30,000 nucleotides of DNA, taken from assembly GCA_963575745.1 (NCBI GenBank), contig CAUYUJ010022060.1, forward strand, positions 365,696-395,695. The letters are read 5' to 3'. Shown in pieces: positions 1-7,074 of the stretch. This DNA comes from Prorocentrum cordatum (taxonomy: Eukaryota > Sar > Dinophyceae > Prorocentrales > Prorocentraceae). The notes under the pieces are model-generated. The model was not told the DNA's origin. It was given only the letters and a program-made list of their open reading frames with translations, and searched no databases. Each line of letters begins with the position of its first letter. Positions within the stretch are counted from its first letter, which is position 1. The position numbers and the translations under genes were made by a program.

Positions 1-347
1 GTCGACGGTTGCAAGAGGGGGGGCCAGTTCGAATCCCTCCCCTTGCAATTCAGGGCCCACCCCCCGGTTCGACCCTCCCCCCTTGAGGAGGAGCGGGGGG
101 GCCCGGCTCGAACCCGTTCGAACCCCCTCTCCCTTCCAAGCGTCCACAGAACGCGCTCTTTGCCTCCTCCTCCTCCTCCTCCTCCTCCTCCTCCTCCTCC
201 TCCTCCTCCAGTCCTCCAGTCTTCCATTCCTCCTCCTCCTCCTTCTCCTCCTCCTCCTCCTTCTCCTTCTCCTCCTCCTCCAGTCCTCCATTCCTCCTCC
301 TCATGTTCCCTCTTCATCCTCCCGCTGGCCCCCAAAGCGCCGCCGTC
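1..347. repeat. Left edge: G/C-rich hairpins and (TCC)n tract
   Basis: No coding match is seen. Bases 7-52 can form an imperfect hairpin (TTGCAAGAGGGGGG against CCCTCCCCTTGCAA) with GTTCGAAT in the loop. GTTCGA-like boxes recur at 67, 105 and 115. Bases 163-302 are a (TCC)n tract with TTC interruptions. On the PDE model this is probably intron or beyond. Confidence 0.6.
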
Positions 348-393
348 CTTGTCGCCCTGGGCGAAGAACTCGTCCAGGACCATATCGGCCCAC
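348..393 (-). CDS. PDE exon f (WADMVLDEFFAQGDKD)
   Basis: After the acceptor CATGCAG|G the exon reads WADMVLDEFFAQGDK, matching the family motif WxxRVxxEFFxQGDxE that directly follows KPWEL. It lies 3047 bp downstream of exon e. The family match decays after GDKD (GGALGASGRMKRE and then Glu/Gly runs from the GGA tract), so the exon probably ends near 348 at AAG|GACGGC, another GA-type donor. The remaining domain, including the conserved Gln, must lie beyond the left edge. Confidence 0.85.
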
Positions 394-1223
394 CTGCATG
401 CCCGAAGAGGGGCGAGGAGGGGGGAGGAATAGGAATGAGGCGGGGAGGAGAAAGAGTAAGGACGACAAGGCGACCACTCCTCCCTCTTCCTTGTCCTACT
501 CATTCTCCAGGTCCTCCTACTTCCTCCTCCCGACGCCCTCCTCAACCACTCCTCCCTCCTCCTTATCTTCTTCTGGCTTATCTGCCGCCTCTTCCTACCA
601 CTGTTTTTTCCATGTCCTCACTCCTTCCTCCTCTTTCACCTCCTGCTCCTGTCCCTCCGTTCTCATCCTCGCCATCCTTCCTTCTTGATTCGCCTTTCTC
701 CTACCTCCTGATCCTCCTCCCTCCTCCTTCTCCTGCTCATCATCCTTCCATATCCCCTCCTCCTTATCTTCCTCCTCATCTTTCTCCGTCCCCTTCTCAT
801 CTCCGGAATGATAGAGGTCATGCACGAGAAACCTGCCCGAGTCCACTGGTTAAGCAACACAAGCCTTCCCGACACAAAGAAATCAACTTGGCATCATATG
901 CGTCCCCCAAGTGCTGTGCTCACTGAATACGTGTCGCAAGCAGTAACTGGCTCTTGGACTGTGGTCGGGACTTGCATCGAATGCTGGTCGTCGAGGGCCC
1001 AGTGTTGACTTCAGAAGAGTTCGTGGACTTCGTTGGGGGCGTCTTGGAAGCTTGCATGTGGCCTGGGGGGGCATCTCGGCACTTCGCATCAAATTTCCAT
1101 CAATACTGAACTCACTGCTTTCTCTTCGTCGCTCGTCCCCGTTCCGCACTGCTCCTCCTTCTCCTCATCATTATCCTTCTCATCGTGTTCCCGTATTCTC
1201 TCTCTCTCTCTCTCCCTCTCCCT

Positions 1224-1264
<41 letters not shown>

Positions 1265-4200
1265 CTCATGATCCTCTTCTTCCTCTGCTTCTCTCCTCTA
1301 ATGCTCCATCTCCATCCCCTTGACTCCGTTCCCCCGCTCCTCCTCATGCTCCTCCCGTCCTCCTCCTCCTCCTCCTCCTCCTCATCTGCTGGTGCTCCTC
1401 CTCTTCTCTCACCAACCCTTCCCATCCTCCTTCTCACCGCCTTCCAGCTCTCTCGGGCACACGTTGACATGGAGGATGAGGATGAGGAGGAGGAGGAGGA
1501 GGAGGAGGAGGAGGAGGAGGAGGAGGGGGAGGAGGAGGAGGAGGAGGAGGAGGAGGAGGAGGAGGGAGGAGGAGGGGGAGGGGGAGGAGGAGGAGGGAAG
1601 GAGGAGGAGGAGGAGGAGGAGGAGGAGGAGGAGGAGGAGGAGGAGGAGGAGGAGGAGGAGGAGGAGGAGGAGGAGGATGGAGGAGGAGCGCGCTGGCGCC
1701 GATCCACTGCTCGAGGAGAGCAACCCCCCCGAAGCCCTGAAAAGCCGGTGCCGCCCGACCCTTGGCGACGCAGCGCGCCGATTGTGCACGGAAGCGAGAC
1801 ACGTCGCTAATCCGCGCTTCCCCTCCTCCCCTCCTCCTCTCCTCCTCCTCCTCCTCCCCTCCTCCTCCTCCGACTCCCTCCTCCTCTCTCCTCCTCCTCC
1901 TCCTCCTCCTCCTCCTCCTCCTCCTCCCCCCTCCTCCTCCTCCGCCTCTTCCTCCTCCCCCTCCTCCTCCACCTCCTCCTCCTCCTCCGTGTCTGCGTTT
2001 CCTCGACTGCACGTCGTTCATTTCTAGTCGTGCTCGTTTCTAACTGTGCTCGTTTCTATTCGTTTCTGGCCCCCTGGTGGCCAGGAGGAGGCCCAGGATA
2101 GAGCAATTAGAAACGAAAGGATCTTGGCCCCCCCAAAAGCAAAGATCTTTCGAACAATCAGAAATGAACAATGTGTGTGTACCCCTCCTGCTCAGTTCTC
2201 CCGCAGGCTCCCGCTTCCCCTCCGCCTCCCCCTCCTCTCCTCACCTCGTCGACAGTTCCAGCGACACGCCGCGCCGCCACCGCACGTGTCTTTGTCTGCT
2301 CGATGCCCACCTCCACCGCTCATTCCCAAGCCCTGAGATCCGACGTTGCGGAAAAGTTGCAACCTCGCGAGGACTCGCAACCTGAGCCCTGGACCCATCC
2401 TTCCTGCGGCATGTTTTCGAGCCGGATCAATCTGTGGTGGCACCGGGGTCCGAAACGGGCCGGAAACGCCAAGTGTGGAAAATTGCAACGCCCCAATCTC
2501 AAGGCTGTCTACTCCGTGTCCCACCTCCAGCGCTCACCTCAGGCGCTCCTTCCCCCCTGCCTGGACAGGCCTCCTAGATGGGGTCCGTGTAGACAGGGTC
2601 GGAGAATCGCGTCGCATCGCCAATGCACCGCCGATGCGTCGGCGCCGCACCGTCGATGCATTGGCGACGTCGGCGATGCATCGGCGTCATCAGCGTGAGA
2701 AATCCGGGCTCCACATCGAGCCGCATTGTCGACGCATGGGCGATGCCCAGCGATCCTCCGACCCCATCTACTCCGACCCCATCTGGGAGGCACAGACTGC
2801 CGCTCTCGGCGAGGTCCTGCCTCGCTCACCCTGGTCGCTGGGAACGGCTCGCACGCGCCTCCCTCCCCGCGCCCTCCCCGCGGTCGCCCCTCTCGGGCTC
2901 CCCCCTCGGTCGCCACGCGCGGGAGCACAGGCCAGCCCCGGGTGGGGCCCTTCTGCCACGCGCACGGCCAGCACTGCGCGCTGCCGCCTGCCAGGCCCGA
3001 GCCAGTTCGAGCCGCGAAATCGGCTCAGCTCGGGAACGCCTCGGATCGCGAACGCATCTTCCCGAAGCGACTCGCAACCGAAGCGCTGGGCCCAACTCCA
3101 GCTGGCCCCGGCCGATGCCGGCGAATCGAACGGAATCGGATCGGAATCGGGGTCGCGGCCCCAGCCGGCGAATCGAATCGCATCGAATCGGACTGCAAGC
3201 TGCCCTGGCTGCTCCAGCGCCCCCCCTCGGTCCGTGCTCCCGCGCCACGGCGACCGCGGACGCGCTGGGTGGTGCACGGCACTGGCGGAGCAGCAGATCA
3301 TGCACGCATGCACGCGCGGGCGCGCGCATCGCGCATGCGCGGCCGCGCGCATTGCACATCTTTCACAGAGCTCTCTCACTTCCACTCTCTATCTCTCTCT
3401 CTCTCTCCCCCCCCCCCCTCTTTCTCGCGCGGACCCTCGCCTGCGGCAGAGCTCCCACGGCTTCATCGCGTTGGAGATGTCTGCGCAGTGCAGAAGTGCG
3501 TTCAGCGTGGTCTGGACATTCTGCTGGGACTCGTTCACCTCGGAACCATGTTGGGGGCGCCACTCGCTGAGAACTGCCATCGGTGGGGAATGCTCAGGAG
3601 ATAAGCATGTCAGCACGCTGACCTAGGGAACACAAGAATTCGATGTAAGATGGATAATGACGAAGAACCTTTATGGACACTCCGTACCCCCGTCGCCACA
3701 GATCCAGGGCTCAGCTTGTCAAACGTGTCGGAGTTCATCTGGTAGAGCAGACCGAGCTCCTCGCAAAGGCTAGAAGCTGAAACTGGGATCGAAAACAGAA
3801 ACGGTACCAGATCAAGTTGGCCAGATGGCCCTGGAAGAGAAGAAACCTCATCAAACCTTCTTGCACGCAATGGCACGCCTGATTTTTATGGAATACGAGG
3901 TGCAACGTTTCGAGCATCTCGGCAAGCATGTGCAATGTTCGATCTGGATCGGCCACACGCGGACCCTACAATCGCACGGTAACTCCTTGACCATGTCATT
4001 GTGCTTGATCATGTCCGTGTGCAAAATGGCAGCAATGATGCCCTTCCGCACCTCCTTGTGCAGGTCCTTGTCAAAGTTACAAAATATATCACATTCGTGA
4101 TCCTTCACGATGTGGAACAGCTTCGAGCAGTGCATCATCTCCATCGGTGACGAGTCGTTGTACTTGAGGGCAAGCTCGTGAGAGCTCTCCTGGGTGCTCA

Positions 4201-5616
4201 TTATTTGCAGGAGGGGGGCAACTTTGGGCTAGGACGTTATCTGGCAGAAGGCTCTGAAAATTGTCCGAGACTGTCCTCCTCCTCCTCCTCCTCCTTCTTC
4301 TCGCTCTACCCTCCTCCTCCTCCTCCTCCCTCCTCCTTCTCCTCCTGCTCCTTCTCCTCCTCCTCCTCCTCCTCCTCCTCCTCCTCCTCCTCCTCCCCAT
4401 CTCCTGTTCATCCCTCCCTCCACACATGAGGTGTCGAAGGCGGCCTGGACGGTCCTTCAGCAAAACACACAAGCCCTTTCCGAAACTAAGCACGGCCCTG
4501 TGACCATGCCACCCCGAGCTACAGTCGGGGCGCTGAGGAAGGAACCCTTTTCGTTGGGGAGGGGCTCGGTGCTCCTTAATGTTAGTGCAGTTCGCCTTTG
4601 GTTTTGCTTAGGGCTTCGATGGGAAATCTAAGTTTAACTTGTGGGAAAAAAGGGCCTCGTTCCTTATTTAGGGTTCCTTAGGTCAACGCCCCGACTGTAC
4701 TTCTGTCTGCTGGCACCATTCCATAAGTTGGACTTCGACTTCCCATCGAAAACAGAAGGAAAACCAGAGGCAAACTGTGAAACACTTAAGGAACACGGAG
4801 CCCCTCCCCAACGAAAAGGGTTCCCTCCTCAGGGCCCGACTGTACTTCTGTTTGCTGGCACCGTTCCACACAGGCGAGGGCAGGGGAGAGGAGCAGCTCC
4901 ATCAGAAACTGGTTGTTCAGGCCCAGGTGCCCCACGTCGTGCGCCACGGCCGCGACGAGCAGGAGGTACTCCGACACCTGAGGGCACCCTGCACTGGCTG
5001 CACTGCAGCACCGCGGTGCCAGCAACGAGTCAGCACCAATAGACTCGATCGCCCCCCTCCGAGGACCTGCCAGACAAGAGATATGGACTATTACTTCTGC
5101 TGCGCCTTCTTGTGCCCTCTCCAATGGTGGTCCCTTCCCAAAGATCAACGCAGGTGCTGGGCCCCTGGAAACACTGAAGGGCTTTTACACATGACCACAG
5201 CCATAGCTCTCCTTCTCCCCCCTCGCTCTCTCAAAAAACAAACCAATAGTCACCCAGAACAGATGCCCATCTCCCTAGCACATTCCGTATTTCGATGTGT
5301 GAATCCCCTTCCCACCTGACCCTCCACCAAGCTGTGTCGGTAAGACTGTTGATTGTACCCCTGGATCTGCGTGGGGAGGCATTCTCGCCCTCAACCTACC
5401 CCAACCCCCTCGCTGAATTGAAACCTCTCCCTCCTCCTCCTCCTCCTCCTCCTCCTCCTTCTCCTCCTCCTCGTCCTCCTCGTCCTCCTCCCCCTCCTCC
5501 TCCCTCCTCCCTCCTCCCACTGCTCCCTAGATTCTCTGCTGCTTCTCCATCCGCTGCCGCCTCGGAGACGAAATTACCTGCGTCGATCAAGTGCATGTAC
5601 CTCGACACGGAGTCCA
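348..5616 (-). CDS. 3',5'-cyclic-nucleotide phosphodiesterase, class I catalytic domain (split gene, partial)
   Basis: This gene would hydrolyse cAMP and/or cGMP to the 5'-monophosphate; the substrate cannot be read here. Six minus-strand exons, in order 5616-5570, 4977-4900, 4189-3986, 3759-3711, 3573-3441 and 393-348, together follow the class I PDE domain. HDVGHLGLNNQF fits the family signature H-D-[LIVMFY]-x-H-x-[AG]-x2-[NQ]-x-[LIVMFY] and supplies metal-binding His and Asp. SSHELALKYNDSSP, HTDMIKH, LGLLYQMNSDTFDKL, LHCADISNAMKPW (the third metal-ligand Asp) and DEFFAQGDKD follow in canonical order. The YHNxxHA motif upstream and the purine-binding Gln with the domain C-terminus downstream are not seen; the gene runs off the left edge. 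Exon phases agree at all junctions in the model given. Introns are about 592, 710, 226, 137 and 3047 bp and several need GC or GA donors. The start codon and N-terminal domains were not located. Confidence 0.9.
427..800. repeat. Pyrimidine-rich degenerate TCC/TCCT region
   Basis: The plus strand is dominated by TCC, TCCT and TTC words, like a mutated TCC tract, with a short mixed purine stretch at 427-470. It lies inside the 3-kb PDE intron. Open frames here are Pro/Ser/Leu runs and are not credible genes. Confidence 0.7.
801..1190. other. Unique intronic sequence, nothing recognised
   Basis: This is ordinary-complexity sequence between pyrimidine tracts, inside the 3-kb PDE intron. I read both strands for the missing PDE C-terminal exon (conserved Gln, then Phe) and found no match. 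Confidence 0.5.
1195..1384. repeat. (TC)n microsatellite followed by (TCC)n
   Basis: Bases 1197-1262 are TC dinucleotides with a block of CCCTCT interruptions. A short (TCC)n run follows at 1359-1384. Confidence 0.9.
1471..1688. repeat. (GGA)n tract, left arm of a GGA/TCC strand switch
   Basis: About 218 bases are almost entirely GGA/GAG on the plus strand, with GGGGGA interruptions near 1560-1590. A (TCC)n tract follows after about 130 bases of mixed sequence, so the two can pair as a very long hairpin. Confidence 0.95.
1819..1988. repeat. (TCC)n tract, right arm of the strand switch
   Basis: About 170 bases are CTC/TCC repeats on the plus strand with CCCC, GACTCC and CGCC interruptions. 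The tract is the reverse complement in kind of the GGA tract at 1471-1688. Confidence 0.95.
2016..2170. repeat. Short CGTTTCTA direct and inverted repeats
   Basis: GTGCTCGTTTCTA-like words repeat at about 2028 and 2046. The inverted form AGAGCAATTAGAAACG lies at 2100-2116. No coding match was seen. The sequence lies in the long PDE intron. Confidence 0.5.
2569..2791. mobile_element. Foldback (MITE-like) element with 58-bp arms
   Basis: Bases 2569-2626 and 2734-2791 are inverted repeats of about 58 bp, roughly 80% identical by eye. Both arms start GCCTCC(T/C)AGATGGGGTC and continue through GGTCGGAG(A/G)ATCGC and GCATCGCC(A/C)ATGC. The centre is itself rich in GCATCGCC and CGATGCATCGG palindromes. 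It lies in the 3-kb PDE intron. No target-site duplication is obvious. Confidence 0.65.
2800..3360. repeat. GC-rich intron sequence containing a GATCGG-rich dispersed repeat
   Basis: Overlapping open frames of 200-426 codons run through here in several frames. They reflect high GC and few stops, and none looks like a known family. Bases about 3070-3200 resemble 16060-16230: both have a CCAGCT-containing block, then CGATGCC, then GAATCGG/GATCGG words. Confidence 0.5.
3383..3420. repeat. (TC)n plus C12 run
   Basis: A TC dinucleotide stretch is followed by 12 consecutive C at 3407-3418, just downstream (gene sense) of the GC donor of PDE exon e. Confidence 0.9.
3441..3573 (-). CDS. PDE exon e (HCADIS, KPWEL)
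   Basis: This exon carries WRPQHGSEVNESQQNVQ followed by LNALLHCADISNAMKPWELC, including the conserved Asp of the HxADxS motif that ligates the catalytic metals. The frame is open and the composition protein-like throughout. The donor reads CGCAG|GCGAGG, a GC donor. It pairs with GCAG|GTGG at 394/393 to restore WELCRR-WADMVLDEFF. Only the extreme 5' boundary is uncertain (3573 or 3565). Confidence 0.88.
3711..3759 (-). CDS. PDE exon d (ELGLLYQMNSDTFDKL)
   Basis: This short exon codes for ELGLLYQMNSDTFDKL, the linker helix between TDMxxH and the HCADIS motif. The acceptor is GCGAG|GAG. The 3' boundary is uncertain. A GC donor at 3710 (CTGA|GCCCTG) joined to an acceptor CAG|TTCTC at 3574 keeps the frame (KL-ILSEWRPQH). 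A GA donor seven bases downstream does so too. Confidence 0.75.
3986..4189 (-). CDS. PDE exon c (SHELALKYND...TDMxxH)
   Basis: This is the longest PDE exon: 204 bp, 68 codons, uninterrupted. It contains SSHELALKYNDSSP, MHCSKLFHIVKD, DLHKEVRKGIIAAILHTDM and IKHNDMVK, all in canonical order. The acceptor reads CACCCAG|GAG and the donor side AAG|GAGTTA. Joining to exon d gives MVK-ELGLLYQMNSD without a gap. An in-frame ATG lies 12 bases before the exon, but it is inside the intron by comparison with the family, so it is not the gene start. Confidence 0.92.
4274..4397. repeat. (TCC)n tract in PDE intron
   Basis: This TCC repeat, with short CTACCC and CTGCTC interruptions, lies in the 710-bp intron between exons b and c, about 85 bases before the exon c acceptor in gene sense. 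It is purine-rich on the transcribed (sense) strand of the gene. Confidence 0.95.
4520..4868. mobile_element. Foldback element with ~112-bp arms inside the PDE intron
   Basis: Bases about 4520-4631 and 4732-4844 are inverted repeats with about 85% identity by eye. Both contain GAACCCTTTTCGTTGGGGAG in opposite orientation. The spacer is about 100 bases. A separate 32-bp direct repeat (CGACTGTACTTCTGT...) lies at 4692-4723 and 4837-4868 with two mismatches. The element nearly abuts the donor of the intron at 4899. No open frame for a transposase is present. Confidence 0.8.
4900..4977 (-). CDS. PDE exon b (metal-binding HDxxHxxxxN)
   Basis: This 78-bp, 26-codon exon begins VSEYLLLVAAVAHD and ends GLNNQFLM. 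It holds the signature HD-VG-H-LGLN-N with the divalent-metal ligands. The acceptor is CCCTCAG|GTG. The donor side reads ATG|GAGCTG, and joining it to exon c gives NNQFLM-ESSHELALKYND, the expected family sequence without a gap. That requires an intron starting with GA. Confidence 0.9.
4978..5569. other. PDE intron between exons a and b
   Basis: This 592-bp intron contains a (TCC)n tract at 5425-5520 and otherwise unique sequence. A Leu/Ser-rich open frame across 5050-5320 on the plus strand has no protein-like support. Confidence 0.6.
5570..5616 (-). CDS. PDE exon a (DSVSRYMHLIDAGNF)
   Basis: This 47-bp exon encodes DSVSRYMHLIDAGNF, the helix that follows the YHNxxHAxD motif in class I PDEs (typically DVxxxVxRxM). 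It begins after an AG in GGACCAG|TGGAC and carries two leading bases of a split codon. It joins exon b in frame if the donor is GTCTCC at 5569. A near-identical 9-nt stretch, GT(C/G)TC(C/G)GAG, lies at both the donor and the acceptor, so a GC donor nine bases downstream gives the same protein. The preceding exon with YHN was not found in the next 350 bases. Confidence 0.6.
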
Positions 5617-5619
5617 CTG

Positions 5620-5980
5620 GTCCCCTCCGATGGGGGAAAGCGTCTTCCGACGCAGAACCTGAAACTTGCACTCGCACGTGTCAAACGATATGATGCTGTT
5701 TGTGTATCGCCCGGTCGCCAATGTAGGCGGCCATGCTCCATTGTGGTCACAATGCTATGCTTGATTCGACGTGTAGCATGGGCAGATGGTGTGTACACAT
5801 AACGTGCTGGTGCATTTGTCCCTCACGCACAGAAGGGGTGCCGGAAGAACAAAAAGTCTTAAGCAACCTTTCCGCGGCGCAAGCTTTGCGACAAAAGTGG
5901 TGTTCAAGAACTCCTTGGCACATCAGCGCGCAACGAACATGTCGCGAAAATCGGCCCGCAAATGCGAACGAAAGCCGACG
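5620..5980. other. Unique sequence upstream of PDE exon a
   Basis: This stretch should include or lead to the exon carrying YHNxxHA. I found no such motif in the three minus-strand frames. Nothing else is recognised. Confidence 0.4.
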
Positions 5981-6062
5981 AGGAGGACAAGGAGGAGGAA
6001 GGAGAGGAGGAGGAGGAGGAGAAGGAGGAGGAGGAGGATGGAGAGGGGAGGAGGGAGAAAAA
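5981..6062. repeat. (GGA)n tract
   Basis: Interrupted GGA/GAGGAG repeat on the plus strand. Confidence 0.9.
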
Positions 6063-6158
6063 GGGGCAAGGCGCTGCGAGGATAACCCGTGTGACTCAAT
6101 GGCGGGGCGCTGATTATCATTTAACCCTATCGATTAGCTACTTCTTCTTGGGTTTTGG

Positions 6159-6189
6159 GGGAAATTCGAAGGCTACCTTCGAATTTCCC
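6159..6189. repeat. Perfect 14-bp-stem hairpin
   Basis: GGGAAATTCGAAGG at 6159-6172 and its exact reverse complement at 6176-6189 are separated by CTA. The surrounding 6120-6400 is AT-richer than the rest of the window. Confidence 0.9.
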
Positions 6190-6286
6190 AAGAATCTCAA
6201 TACGTTCTGAAACAAAATTAAATGCAATATTATTCTTCTGGGGCTGGCCTGGGGCTTGAAATTACAAGGTAACCCTGAAATTTCCG

Positions 6287-6318
6287 AAGAATAATAAAAA
6301 CTTCAAATTATTATTCTT
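6287..6318. repeat. Perfect 10-bp inverted repeat AAGAATAATA
   Basis: AAGAATAATA at 6287-6296 pairs with TATTATTCTT at 6309-6318 around a 12-nt loop. TATTATTCTT-like words also occur at 6230 and 12080. Confidence 0.85.
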
Positions 6319-6329
6319 GGCGTGCGCGG

Positions 6330-6485
6330 TCCTGCTGCTTTAGCATGGAGGGTGAATTTGAGGCGCGCAACGTAAATTATTCTTGGCTGGGCGGGTGGCA
6401 AGGAGGGTTTCCCTGAATTTGCCGGTGGGGGACAGCCTATCGGGGGAAGCCTATGGAAGCCTGTGAAGGGCGGCCTGCGAGGGGC
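6330..6485. other. Short unique stretch before the minisatellite
   Basis: G-rich mixed sequence without a coding match. Words such as AGCCTATGGAAGCCTGTG are imperfectly repeated at 6440-6465. Confidence 0.4.
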
Positions 6486-7018
6486 AGACTCTGGGAATCC
6501 TTGGGGATCCCTTGGGAATCCCTAAGGAATTTCTAAGGAATCCTTAGGAATCCCTAGGGCATCCACAAGAATCCCAAGGGAATCCTAAGGAATCCCGAGG
6601 GCATCCCTAGGAATCCCTAGGGAATCCTTAGGAATCCTTAAGGGCTCCTCAAGAATCCTAAGGGAATCCTGAGGGATCCCTTGGGAATCGTCAGGAATCC
6701 CTAACGTGTCGTTAAGAATCCCCGCGGACTCCAGAAACCCTCGGGGGTCCTTATGGCTCCCTCGGAAATCCAAGAGAATCCCTGCGGACTCCTTGGGATT
6801 CAAAGCGGGATCTTCAAGAGTCCCTCGGGAATCCTGAGGAATCTCTCGGCGCTCCCAAAGAATCCCTTCGGAAATCCTCAGGAATCCTTCGGGGATCCTG
6901 CGGGGTCCTCAGGAAATCTTTCGGATTCCCTCGGGGCTTATTAGGAATCCCTGGTGAATCCCCAAGAATCCCTAGGGCACCCTAAGGAACCCCAAGGGGA
7001 ACCTCAGGAATCCCTAGG
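6486..7018. repeat. GGAATCC minisatellite (10-18 bp degenerate units)
   Basis: GAATCC or a one-base variant recurs about every 10-18 bases, separated by (C)CTAGGG, TTAGG, CAAGGG or TCGGG. Typical words are AGGAATCCCTAGGGAATCC and AAGAATCCTAAGGG. Many units are themselves near-palindromic (CCTAGG). The open frames, with Gly-Ile-Pro/Asp-Ser-Leu repeats, are consequences of the repeat. Confidence 0.9.
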
Positions 7019-7019
7019 A

Positions 7020-7062
7020 CATGGCCCGGCGCCCTCCGAGGAATCCAGATGACTGCCACCTT
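7020..7062. repeat. Flanking module, left copy (CGCCCTCCGAGGAATCCA)
   Basis: This module, ACATGGCCCGGCGCCCTCC followed by GAGGAATCCAGATGACTGCC, recurs on the right side of the 131-bp array at about 11584-11619, 11668-11694 and 11758-11798. Confidence 0.85.
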
Positions 7063-7074
7063 GGACGTTTTCCA

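Noticed and set aside
1-125. tRNA-like GTTCGAATCC boxes
   Set aside because: The T-loop-like word recurs four times without acceptor, anticodon or D arms.
1052-2027. Long open frames rich in Glu, Arg, Gly, Pro or Ser on both strands
   Set aside because: They are pure translations of GGA/TCC repeats and are open in several frames at once.
3358-3385. A short PDE exon starting GAGCTCTGTGAAAG after exon e
   Set aside because: It repeats the GAGCTCTG word but does not continue into the WxxxVxxEFF motif, whereas the exon at 393 does so with correct phase.
2346-3626. 426-, 315- and 292-codon plus-strand frames
   Set aside because: They overlap in three frames, lack family features and run antisense across PDE exon e, so high GC explains them.
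4199-4201. In-frame ATG just upstream of PDE exon c as a gene start
   Set aside because: Upstream exons with HDVGHLGLNN join in frame at 4189, so this ATG lies in the intron.
5701-5760. GACCACAATGGAGC on the minus strand as the missing YHNxxHA exon
   Set aside because: It reads DHNGAW without the second conserved His-Ala and gives no in-frame link to exon a.
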